Assembly: GCA_964482395.1 (NCBI GenBank)
Contig: CAYZXK010000085.1
Coordinates: 8,401-72,400, forward strand
Length of the DNA: 64,000 nucleotides
Direction of reading: 5' to 3'
Origin: CAYZXK01 sp964482395
GTDB lineage: Bacteria; Planctomycetota; Phycisphaerae; UBA1845; Fen-1342
Numbering within the stretch: the first letter of the stretch is position 1; each line of letters begins with the position of its first letter. Shown here one piece after another: positions 26,811 through 34,702 of the stretch. The position numbers were made by a program, and so were the translations under genes. Under the pieces are notes generated by a model. That model was not told where the DNA came from and searched no databases. It saw nothing but the letters and a program-made list of their open reading frames with translations.

Positions 26811-27788
26811 ATGGCCGGGCTGTTCCGCGACCCGGCGGATGAGTACCGCGGCTGCCAGACCGGGCCGGCGGTCTTCGATCGGAGTGACCGCGGGCTGCTC
26901 ACGGTGGCGGGCCGGGACCGGCAGCGCTGGTTGAATGCTCTGGTGACCAGCCCGGTCACGATCCTGCGCGAGAACCAAGGCCAGTACGCTTTTGCCGTCA
27001 ACATCCAAGGCCGCATCCTCTTCGACCTCAACATCCTGTGTTTGCCCGAGACACTCTGGTTGGATACCGACGCTCTGGCCGTGCCGGTGGCCGCCGGCCA
27101 TTTCGATCGCTACTTGATCCACGAGGACGTACGCGTCCAGGATGTCAGCGGCCAGTTCGCCCGGCTGGGTTGCTGTGGACCGAAGGTGGAATTGCTGGCC
27201 GCCCAGCTTGGAGTTGCCGACCTAAGGTCGCTGCCGGCGTTGGCCAGTCGGCCGCTGGCGGATGGCATTTCGCGACTCGTGCGGCATGATTTCGCCGGTT
27301 CGGGTAGCGTGGGTTTCGAACTGGTCATTCCCCGCGGAGAGGCCGCCAGTTGGTGGGACCGGGTGGTGGAACTGGGAGCCCGGCCGGCGGGGTTCCAAAC
27401 CCTGGACCTTCTGCGCATCGAGGCCGGAATACCCTGGTTGGGCCGGGACTTGGACGAGACCGTTTCGCCGCCGGAGACCGGGCCGGCCAGCCGGGCGGTG
27501 AGCTACCCTAAGGGTCGGTATCTGGGCCAGGAGGTCATTGAGCGGATGCGTTCCGGGGGTGGGATGCCGGAGCGTCTGGTGCAGCTCCGGGTTGCGGACG
27601 GCGACCGGCTGGAGCTGCCGACCGTGCTGCGTCGGGACAGTTTGCAGGTCGGACGGATCACCTCATTGTCGCGGCACCCGCTGAAGCCTTATTGGCCCGG
27701 CCTGGGCTATCTGAAGACCACGGTTACCGGTTACGCGGATATTCACGCCGGTAGCTCGCTCCAACCGGTCACCATCTGTTCCCCGTAG
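26811..27788 (+). CDS. YgfZ/GcvT-family folate-binding protein with altered signature
   Basis: This 325-aa protein belongs to the aminomethyltransferase-like YgfZ family, which binds tetrahydrofolate and assists Fe-S cluster enzymes. Typical blocks are present: AGRDRQRWLNALVT near the N-terminus, GQYAFAVNIQGRILFD, LLRIEAGIPWLGRD and the C-terminal signature region YPKGRYLGQEVIER. In YgfZ proteins that signature is KGCYxGQE; here the Cys is replaced by Arg236, so cysteine-dependent function should be lost or changed. ATG at 26811 is chosen from domain extent; an upstream start gives a Cys-containing tail without homology. The stop lies 12 nt before a tRNA gene. Confidence 0.88.
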   Translation: MAGLFRDPADEYRGCQTGPAVFDRSDRGLLTVAGRDRQRWLNALVTSPVTILRENQGQYAFAVNIQGRILFDLNILCLPETLWLDTDALAVPVAAGHFDRYLIHEDVRVQDVSGQFARLGCCGPKVELLAAQLGVADLRSLPALASRPLADGISRLVRHDFAGSGSVGFELVIPRGEAASWWDRVVELGARPAGFQTLDLLRIEAGIPWLGRDLDETVSPPETGPASRAVSYPKGRYLGQEVIERMRSGGGMPERLVQLRVADGDRLELPTVLRRDSLQVGRITSLSRHPLKPYWPGLGYLKTTVTGYADIHAGSSLQPVTICSP

Positions 27789-27800
27789 AATAGAAACTGC

Positions 27801-27874
27801 GGGTCAGTAGCCCAAACGGCAGAGGCAGAGGACTTAAAATCCTCCCAGTACGGGTTCGAATCCCGTCTGACCCA
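27801..27874 (+). tRNA. tRNA with UAA anticodon and short variable arm (Leu by anticodon)
   Basis: A 74-nt cloverleaf can be drawn completely. The acceptor stem GGGTCAG/CTGACCC is perfect, the D arm has GCC/GGC, and the anticodon stem GAGGA/TCCTC encloses loop CTTAAAA with anticodon TAA (27835-27837). The variable region is five bases (CCAGT), the T stem ACGGG/CCCGT encloses TTCGAAT, and the discriminator is A. CCA is not encoded. The anticodon predicts leucine (UUA), but bacterial tRNA-Leu normally has a long class II variable arm. TAGAAT at 27786-27791 overlaps the preceding stop codon and could be its -10. Confidence 0.85.
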
Positions 27875-28015
27875 GTGCGGCGGAAGTTCCGACTGAGATG
27901 GCGAGCGGGTTGCACGCCGATCGAGCTGCTGCTGGTGGTGGCCATCATCGGGCCGCTGATCTCCATTCTGCTGCGGGCACTCAGCGCCGGATCTTCGAGT
28001 GCGGTGCGGCCGTGA
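27875..28015 (+). pseudogene. Prepilin N-terminal fragment (type IV pilin-like / DUF1559-type remnant)
   Basis: A 46-codon open stretch beginning GTG at the tRNA 3' end encodes a basic leader followed by GCTPIELLLVVAIIGPLISI. This closely matches the planctomycete prepilin motif (G|FTLIELLVVIAIIALLISILLP), keeping Gly at -1 and Glu at +5. It stops after about 20 further residues, so no globular pilin domain is encoded. No Shine-Dalgarno is seen and the start lies at the tRNA end. It is most simply a decayed pilin gene fragment; a functional 46-aa peptide is less likely. Confidence 0.55.
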
Positions 28016-28140
28016 TAACGAGCCGAAAACTCCGGACCTGAAAATCCGGTGCTGCTGACCCAAGCGCCTCGAGCAGTTTTTAACGGACTGATAGCGAGAG
28101 CGGAGATGGTCGGGGGCTTCTCGGACCGGCCGCCGATGGA

Positions 28141-29241
28141 TCAGGTGCCTCGCATCTGGGAGGGAGACCGGATCCGGCTGCACAACCGCAGGAACTCGTC
28201 CACCTTGGGCTGCACCTCGGCCACTGTGGCCCCATTGGCGATCGCCACCTCGATGGCCAGAGCCGTTTTGGCCAGGCTTTCAAACCCGTACATCCCGCCC
28301 TGAGCCTTCAACTGACGGTTGACTCGATCGATGGCCAGCAGGTCGCCCTGCTCGAGAGCCGCCCGCAGCTCGCCGGCCTCCTCCCGCAGCTTGACCACGA
28401 AGTCGTCGATCAGGCCGGCCAGCGCGGGATCGTCGTTGAAAGTGCTGAGAATGGGCTCCTCGTGCAAGGTGCGCAACAACTGTCCGAGCCCGTCGTGCCC
28501 GAAGGGCTTTGGCAGAAACTCGTCGCAGCAGGCCGCCAGGTGCGGCGGGAGCTGACTAGTGCCGGCCCGGGCACTCATCAGCACGATCCGCCCCAGAAAG
28601 CCGTCCAGCCGCAGCTTGCGGCACACCTCGGCGCAATCCAGCCCCGGCATGTCCATGTCCAGCAGGAGCAGATCGTAAGACTTCTCCTGGCCGGCCTGAA
28701 TCAAAGCGTTGGCATCCTCGACTTGCTTCACGCTGGCGTTGAGCTGGCGCAGCCACGCCCCGATCATCTTGCCGGTCAGCGGGTCGCCTTCCACCAAGAG
28801 TACCCAGCACGGCCTGGCCTGCGGGCAGTAGAGGGCCAGCTCGACCGGCTGCATGAAGCTCATCTCCACCTCGTGTATGTTGGCCTCCACGTAGTGACAG
28901 GCTCGCACCCAACCCGGCGTGTCCGTCCAGGTGCCGTAAAGGGTGATGAGCTGGGCGCAGCAGGAGGTCCCCGGATGAATGAAGCATTGGTGCAGGAACC
29001 CCAGCCCGCGTCGACTGATCCAGCGCGTGGGGACCGCGTAGCGGACCGAAGTCGATCCCCCGGGCTGTCGCATATCGACGTTCATCGCCTGGATGCGATA
29101 CGGATATCGCGGATCCGGGGTGGACCTGGGGGTAGCCTTGTCACGGTCATCCAGGGCGTCCAGCAGGCGCGCGATCTGCCCGTTGGAGTACCGCACCGAG
29201 GACAACCGGTGTACGACTTGATCCTGGGCTACGAGTTCCAT
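28141..29241 (-). CDS. PilZ-like / receiver / HPt-like regulatory protein
   Basis: This 366-aa protein combines three signalling domains. Residues ~40-135 resemble PilZ (R45-x3-R49, then TRWISRRGLGFL), a c-di-GMP-binding fold. Residues ~145-260 are a receiver domain (VEGDP acidic pocket, phospho-acceptor D195 in LLLLDMDMPG, MSA, K245 in FLPKPF). Residues ~270-355 resemble an HPt four-helix domain, but the expected AHxLKG is NRQLKA, so Arg309 replaces the phosphorylatable His. The HPt part is probably a docking module. ATG at 29241 follows AGGAATAAGG. No kinase is adjacent. Confidence 0.82.
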   Translation of the reverse strand: MELVAQDQVVHRLSSVRYSNGQIARLLDALDDRDKATPRSTPDPRYPYRIQAMNVDMRQPGGSTSVRYAVPTRWISRRGLGFLHQCFIHPGTSCCAQLITLYGTWTDTPGWVRACHYVEANIHEVEMSFMQPVELALYCPQARPCWVLLVEGDPLTGKMIGAWLRQLNASVKQVEDANALIQAGQEKSYDLLLLDMDMPGLDCAEVCRKLRLDGFLGRIVLMSARAGTSQLPPHLAACCDEFLPKPFGHDGLGQLLRTLHEEPILSTFNDDPALAGLIDDFVVKLREEAGELRAALEQGDLLAIDRVNRQLKAQGGMYGFESLAKTALAIEVAIANGATVAEVQPKVDEFLRLCSRIRSPSQMRGT

Positions 29242-29697
29242 GGCCCTTATTCCTGGTGTGCGACACGCGGCCACCGCGTCGCCACCGTTGAATATCGTCC
29301 ACGCTTTCTAGGGGGAACACCCGGATCAGCGAGTTTCCCGCGCTCAACCGCTTAATCTGTGGCAGGGTAAATCCGATAACCTCGTCGGGAACCGGGGGCC
29401 TCGGGTAGGCGGCCAATCACTCATCCGGGCGCTTGTCGATTGGCCGGGTGCGCTTGCAAGCGCTTGCTGTGCTTTTCGGAGCACCGCCGGAAACTCTTGG
29501 CGGACGTCTTGCGCTTATTGACCGTTCCGGGAGACGTTATAGCCGCCCGCGGGGGGAGCGTTGCGAAACGGCTTTCAATCCCACAGAGTTTGAAGCCGGT
29601 CAGGGTGATGGGTAGAATGCCGCCTGCGGATTGGCTGGCTCAACCAAAGCGAGGTTCGGTTACGGGCTTGGCGGTGCAGGCTCGCGGCGGACTCCCG
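29242..29697. other. Intergenic region upstream of tRNA-Ser
   Basis: About 450 bases between the PilZ-REC gene (minus) and tRNA-Ser (plus). It contains a cluster of GCGCTTG repeats (annotated separately) and TAGAAT at 29612-29617, about 80 nt before the tRNA. A short minus-strand ORF (29147-29416) overlaps the gene start and lacks convincing coding character. Confidence 0.45.
29429..29467. repeat. Phased GCGCTTG repeats with overlapping palindromes
   Basis: GCGCTTG occurs at 29429, 29450 and 29460, that is, 21 and 10 bp apart, which are near whole helical turns. The last two form interlocking palindromes within CGCTTGCAAGCGCTTGC (29451-29467). A variant, GCGCTTA, occurs at 29511. Such phasing is typical of operator arrays, but no regulator can be named. 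Confidence 0.4.
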
Positions 29698-29788
<91 letters not shown>

Positions 29789-29811
29789 TTTTTCACGCCC
29801 GCAGTTATGAG

Positions 29812-32800
29812 TCAGTGAAAGTCGCGTGACCTGGCACGCAGGGGCGCGAGACGTGCTGACAGATCGGTTAACCTGGTCGTCTGCACGTTGATCACCTCGG
29901 TTTGACGCTCTACCACCCCTTCGGCAATTATCGCGATCTTGGTCTGGGCTACCTGCCGATGGCGGTTCCAGACCGCCGGCCGAATTATCAGATTGGCCGT
30001 GCCGGTCTCATCTTCGAGGGTCATGAAGATCAGACCTTTGGCAGTTGCCGGCCGCTGACGATGCGTGACCAGTCCCGCCACGGCGATCCGTTGCCCACGG
30101 CGGGCCGCATGCAACTGCTCGCTGGTACTCACCCCCAAGGTCCGTAGTTCGTCGCGCAGCAGGCCAATCGGGTGTGCGCTTAGCGACAGGCCCACCGTCT
30201 CATAATCCTGCACCACGGTCTCATCCGGGGACATGCTCGGCAGCTCGACCGGCGGCTCGTTCAATTCCGATTGGGCAAATAGCGGCGACGGATCATCGTC
30301 CGGGGCCAGAATCTGCCATAGCGCCTGCCGGCGGTTCAGCCCCAGTGAGCGGAAGGCGTCCGCCGCCGCCAGGCGGAGCAGCGTTTCACGTGAAACGTCT
30401 GGCCGGCGGACCAGAGCCTGAATGGACCGGATCGGCCCCTGGCGTTGGGCGGCTTCGATTCCACGGACTTTCTCGGCGCTCAGGCCGCGCACCAGGCGAA
30501 AGCCCAGCCGCAAGGCCGGAGCGGGCCAGGTCTCAGCCCGCGAAAGCCGCGAAGCCACGGAGCCACTGAGCCCCGGCTCCAGCCGACAATCATAGCCGCT
30601 GGCATTGATGTCCACCGGCAGCACCGTGACGCCGTGCCGCAGTGCGTCTCGTACCAGTTGGGCCGGTGCGTAAAACCCCATGGGCTGAGAGTTCAGCAGA
30701 GCGGCGACGAAGGCGGCCGGGTGGTAACACTTCAGCCACGCCGACACGTAGACCAGCAGTGCAAATGAGGCCGCGTGACTTTCGGGAAATCCATACTCGC
30801 CAAAGCCGCGAATCTGCTTGAAGATCTGCTCGGCAAATGTCGGCGAGTAACCATTGGCCAGCATGCCGCGGATGAGTTGGGTCTGGAATTGTTCCATTTG
30901 GCCGCCCCGACGCCAGGCGGCCATGGAGCGTCGCAGTTGATCGGCCTGGCCGGGCGTGAACCCCGCCGCCACCACCGCCAGTCGCATGACCTGCTCTTGA
31001 AACAGCGGCACGCCGAGCGTTTTCTCCAGCACCTGTCGCACCGCCGGGCTGGGGTACCAGACCGGTTCCAGCCCGCTGCGTCGCCGCAGGTAAGGATGGA
31101 TCATCCCGCCCTGAATCGGTCCGGGGCGCACAATCGCTACTTCGATTACCAGGTCGTAGAAGCAGCGCGGCCTGAGGCGCGGCAGCATCGACATCTGAGC
31201 CCGACTCTCGATCTGGAATACGCCCACCGTATCGGCCCGGCAGATCATGTCGTAGACCTGCGGGTCCTCGGGCGGAACAGAATGAAGCTGGAGCTCCGAA
31301 CCAGGGCATTGATTAACCAGATCGAAGCATTTGTTGATCGCCGTCAGCATGCCCAGCGCCAGGCAGTCGACCTTTAGAATACCCAGCGCGTCGATGTCAT
31401 CTTTATCCCACTCGATGAAGGTGCGCCCGGGCATGGCGCCATTCTCGAGCGGTACGATTTCACACAGGGGTGTTTCAGTAATCACAAAGCCGCCTACATG
31501 TTGCGAAAGATGCCGTGGAAAGCCTATCAGTTGGCGCACCAGCCGTACCAGCATTTGTACGGTGCGGTCCTGTGGGTTCAGTCCGGCACTGCGCAGCGCC
31601 TCATCCGGCACCGCCTCCTGGCTCCACCAGTCCAGCGATTTGGCCAGCACATCCACGCGATCCAGCGACAGCCCCAGGACCTTGCCGACATCGCGTACTG
31701 CGGAGCGCGGCCGGTAGGTGATGACCTCGGCGGTGATGCCCGCCCGCTCGCGCCCGTATTTTTCGTAGATGTATTGAAAAACCTCCTCGCGGCGCTCATG
31801 CTCGAAGTCTATATCAATATCCGGCGGCTCATTGCGTTCGCGGCTGATGAAGCGCTCGAAGAGCAGGTCGATGCGGGCCGGGTCGACGGCGGTGACTCCC
31901 AATGCATAGCACACGGCCGAGTTGGCGGCTGAGCCGCGACCCTGGCACAAAATGCCGCGCCCGCGCGCGAATCGCACCAGATCCCAGACGGTCAGGAAAT
32001 AGTGTTCATATTTCAGTTCCGCGATCAGCGCCAGCTCCCGCCGGATCAGGGCCCGTACCTTGGGGGGAATGCCACCCGGATACCTCTGGCGTGCTCCCGC
32101 CCAGGTAAGCTGGGCCAGATACTGGTGAGCGGTCATCCCCTCCGGCACCAGCTCGTGGGGATACTCGTAGCGCAGCTCGTCCAGCGAAAAGGTGCAGCGG
32201 CGGGCAATCTCGACCGTTCGTTGAACCAGCTCCGGATATCCCGCGTAGCGTCGGGCGATCTGGTCGCGCGCTCGCAAGGCCCGCTGAGCATTGGCGAACA
32301 GCCGGCGCCCGGCCTCGGCGAGCGTGCACTTCTCGCGAACGCAGGTCAGCACATCCTGCAAGTATCTGCGCTGCGGCAGGTGGTAATGCACATCGCCGGC
32401 CGCGACCAACGGAATGCCGCTCTCCCGCGACAGCTCCGTCAGTTGCTCCAGGCGCTCCGCGTCCGGCACCTCGCGGGTGAGCTCCGCGGCCAGGTAGAGG
32501 TCCGGTCCGAAAATGTCACGATAGGTTTGCCAGGGCCGGCGGCCGGCCATGTCTGGGCCGCGCAGGACGCCTTTCTCCGGCGGTTCCGCGGTCGCCGCAT
32601 TGATCCGTTGTTCGGTTACCTGATCGCCAGCGGTCGGCAAGCCGATCGCGATCAGGCCCCGCCCCAGCTCCGCCAGATCAGCCAATCGTATCGCACACGC
32701 TCCCTTCGGACAGCGCAACCGACCACGGGTGATCAATCTCGACAGGCGCCCGTATGCCGTCCGGTCGGGCGCCAGCAAGACCAGCGGCGGAGCATCCACC

Positions 32801-33096
32801 GGCACGATTTCCGCCCCGATGATCAGATGAAGTTGATGTTCCTTGGCGGCCAGATGCGCCCGGACCACCCCGGCCAGCGAGTTGCGGTCGGTGATGGCCA
32901 GGGCCGCGTAGCCCAATTCAGCCGCGGTAGCGACCAGCTCCTCAGGGTGCGAGGCCCCGCGCAGGAATGAGAAGTTCGACCGGCAGTGCAGCTCGGCGTA
33001 GCTCGGCAGAGCAGGGCCGCCAATCGGCGGTCTGATCGGATCGGGACCACCCAGCGTGATTGCCGGTTGGACAGGCGATGGGGGCTGCCGCGGCAT
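29812..33096 (-). CDS. dnaE2: Error-prone DNA polymerase DnaE2 (ImuC)
   Basis: This 1094-aa C-family polymerase is of the DnaE2/ImuC type, used for translesion, mutagenic synthesis. The N-terminal PHP domain starts YAELHCRSNFSFLRGAS, the DnaE2 hallmark. The palm carries GRGSAANSAVCY and the catalytic PDIDIDFEHERREEV. The finger and C-terminal regions (FQIESRAQMSMLPRLRP, GFGEYGFPESHAASFA) fit DnaE2. A helix-hairpin region and a C-terminal OB domain (IAVAGLVTHRQRPATAKG) follow. imuA/imuB or a lexA homologue, often co-transcribed with dnaE2, are not in the flanking sequence. The start (ATG 33096) is uncertain by up to ~30 residues. Confidence 0.94.
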   Translation of the reverse strand: MPRQPPSPVQPAITLGGPDPIRPPIGGPALPSYAELHCRSNFSFLRGASHPEELVATAAELGYAALAITDRNSLAGVVRAHLAAKEHQLHLIIGAEIVPVDAPPLVLLAPDRTAYGRLSRLITRGRLRCPKGACAIRLADLAELGRGLIAIGLPTAGDQVTEQRINAATAEPPEKGVLRGPDMAGRRPWQTYRDIFGPDLYLAAELTREVPDAERLEQLTELSRESGIPLVAAGDVHYHLPQRRYLQDVLTCVREKCTLAEAGRRLFANAQRALRARDQIARRYAGYPELVQRTVEIARRCTFSLDELRYEYPHELVPEGMTAHQYLAQLTWAGARQRYPGGIPPKVRALIRRELALIAELKYEHYFLTVWDLVRFARGRGILCQGRGSAANSAVCYALGVTAVDPARIDLLFERFISRERNEPPDIDIDFEHERREEVFQYIYEKYGRERAGITAEVITYRPRSAVRDVGKVLGLSLDRVDVLAKSLDWWSQEAVPDEALRSAGLNPQDRTVQMLVRLVRQLIGFPRHLSQHVGGFVITETPLCEIVPLENGAMPGRTFIEWDKDDIDALGILKVDCLALGMLTAINKCFDLVNQCPGSELQLHSVPPEDPQVYDMICRADTVGVFQIESRAQMSMLPRLRPRCFYDLVIEVAIVRPGPIQGGMIHPYLRRRSGLEPVWYPSPAVRQVLEKTLGVPLFQEQVMRLAVVAAGFTPGQADQLRRSMAAWRRGGQMEQFQTQLIRGMLANGYSPTFAEQIFKQIRGFGEYGFPESHAASFALLVYVSAWLKCYHPAAFVAALLNSQPMGFYAPAQLVRDALRHGVTVLPVDINASGYDCRLEPGLSGSVASRLSRAETWPAPALRLGFRLVRGLSAEKVRGIEAAQRQGPIRSIQALVRRPDVSRETLLRLAAADAFRSLGLNRRQALWQILAPDDDPSPLFAQSELNEPPVELPSMSPDETVVQDYETVGLSLSAHPIGLLRDELRTLGVSTSEQLHAARRGQRIAVAGLVTHRQRPATAKGLIFMTLEDETGTANLIIRPAVWNRHRQVAQTKIAIIAEGVVERQTEVINVQTTRLTDLSARLAPLRARSRDFH

Positions 33097-33547
33097 ACCT
33101 GGTTACACTCTGGCGACTGGTGGGCACCGGTCCGGCACCAACGGCCTGGCGTCTTCTCGGTTCTCGCGCAGTCAGCATACCTAACAAATTACTAATATGC
33201 AACTCGAATTCCCCGCCGGTGGCGGCGGCCGGGCGGAACCCGGGCTACGGCGGGCTGGTCAGTAGCAGGTCTGGTCGATCTGACCCGGGCAAGCCGGCCG
33301 GGCAATTAAGCATTGTGCGTAGGTTATGACCGGATAAGCACTTAGGTCTCCGGTGGGACTATTTTGATCTTATTTGCCTGGCTGGCGCTTGACAAGGGCA
33401 GGCGGTCGGATAAAGTAGAACGTGGATGTTCGGGTTCGACTCGCGGGCCTTCAGTTGCGGGCTGGTCGGATCTGTTCACCCGACGGTCGTTGTGTTTCGC
33501 GGACGCGCGTGGCGTCCGCCGGCACCCTCTTAGGTAGGAGGCACATC
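33097..33547. other. Intergenic region upstream of dnaE2 and the PEP-CTERM gene
   Basis: About 450 bases between divergent genes, unusually AT-rich around 33170-33210. It holds a possible operator (separate entry) and TAAAGT at ~33412-33417 as a -10 candidate for the plus-strand gene. No ORF of coding character is present. Confidence 0.45.
33175..33200. promoter_or_regulatory. AT-rich dyad upstream of dnaE2
   Basis: GCATA and TATGC flank a 16-bp AT-rich centre (CCTAACAAATTACTAA) about 80 bp before the dnaE2 start. The position would suit an operator or promoter for a damage-inducible gene, but the arms are only 5 bp and do not match a LexA box I know. Confidence 0.3.
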
Positions 33548-34486
33548 GTGAAGCTATCGAATTGGGCATGTGTAACAGCGATTTTGTGCATCACACTGGC
33601 CTCGATGGCCGGACCATCGCTTCCGGTCACCAAGCCGCCCCTGGCACCGGTGCCAAGCTGGACCGGGCCGGTGATCGATCCACACGCCGTGCTGGGTCAA
33701 TGGTTCCTACGCGCCGATGGCACCGAAACGTACCGCACGCACGAGTTTCACGATAACCTTGAGGGCCTGGGCGGCGGGTTCGCGGGCTCGATGGCCATCA
33801 ACGGAATGGTCAGCATGCTGGGCTTCGATGCGGCGGGCAACATCACCGGATTCGACATCACCGCCACGATCATCAACGACGACGGACCGTTCGGAGTCTG
33901 GGAGGAAGGCACGAACAGTCACGGCGAGTTCGTTCCGCCGGGGACTGTGCGGCAGCCCTATCGCGGGACGTTCTACGACGTGAAGCTGACCACGTCGTTC
34001 GCGGATGATGGCATCTTTGGGAATTTCCCCGGGCCGGCCGGCCCCTATCTGGGGGACGAGCTGAGTCAGAACATCTACGCAATCGGCTACGACCAATTGG
34101 CATGGTACTGCTGGACGCCAGGCAACCCCAACCCGGACCTGGCGCCCTGGGGCAGTTACATGGTCCCCACCTGGGACTTCGGGGACATCCCTCTGGGTGC
34201 CGCGGTCAGCCGCACGCTCAGCTTCGGGCTCTATGCTCCGATCGACCCCACCAACCCCCTGTACGGCCTGCTGATTACGGCCTATGAGAACCAGCAGGAT
34301 CTGTTTATGAACCGGAGCATGTCGCTGAAGATCAGCAATTACTTCGATGCCTTGTCGATCGACCCTGGCACGCCGTATCCAGTGCCACCGATCTTTTCAA
34401 GCGACGTGTCGGTGTTTCATAACATTCCCGAGCCGGCCAGCGTGTTGCTGTTGGGCCTGGCCGGGCTGCTGATCCGGCGACGTTAA
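33548..34486 (+). CDS. PEP-CTERM-sorted exported protein
   Basis: This 312-aa protein begins with a signal peptide (hydrophobic core ACVTAILCITLASMAG). The C-terminus has the full PEP-CTERM signal: NIPEPASV, then the hydrophobic LLLGLAGLL and the basic tail IRRR. PEP-CTERM proteins are processed by an exosortase and displayed at the surface in bacteria that make exopolysaccharide. The body is beta-rich and unrecognised. GTG at 33548 is strongly supported by GGAGG 7 nt upstream. No exosortase gene is nearby. Confidence 0.88.
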   Translation: MKLSNWACVTAILCITLASMAGPSLPVTKPPLAPVPSWTGPVIDPHAVLGQWFLRADGTETYRTHEFHDNLEGLGGGFAGSMAINGMVSMLGFDAAGNITGFDITATIINDDGPFGVWEEGTNSHGEFVPPGTVRQPYRGTFYDVKLTTSFADDGIFGNFPGPAGPYLGDELSQNIYAIGYDQLAWYCWTPGNPNPDLAPWGSYMVPTWDFGDIPLGAAVSRTLSFGLYAPIDPTNPLYGLLITAYENQQDLFMNRSMSLKISNYFDALSIDPGTPYPVPPIFSSDVSVFHNIPEPASVLLLGLAGLLIRRR

Positions 34487-34690
34487 ATTCCATCGCGCGG
34501 GGGCTGAGCACCGTCCGTCCAGTTTCCGCTGCCTGCGGCCTGGCCGGGCGGTGCCGGCCTGCGTCCGAGTGTGGGCTCGACCTAAAAGCAGCGGGTTTCT
34601 TTGCATTTTGGGTTGGGCCGCTCAATCACATGCCCCCTTCATACATGTCTGGCCGGCGGTTCGGCCCTGTGTCGGGACACGGACGGACGC

Positions 34691-34696
34691 TAGAAT
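34691..34696 (+). promoter_or_regulatory. -10 element TAGAAT just before tsaB
   Basis: TAGAAT ends 6 nt before the GTG start of tsaB, so transcription would begin at or next to the start codon, giving a leaderless message. No ribosome-binding site precedes the GTG, which agrees. The -35 region (around TGTGTC) is weak. Confidence 0.4.
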
Positions 34697-34702
34697 GCGC
34701 GC

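Noticed and set aside
27743..28183. Minus-strand ORF across the UAA tRNA
   Set aside because: Its peptide includes the typical antisense-tRNA string (RRDSNPYW); it is an artefact of the tRNA gene.
29147..29416. Minus-strand 89-codon frame before the PilZ-REC gene
   Set aside because: It overlaps the start of a well-supported gene and has no ribosome-binding site or domain.
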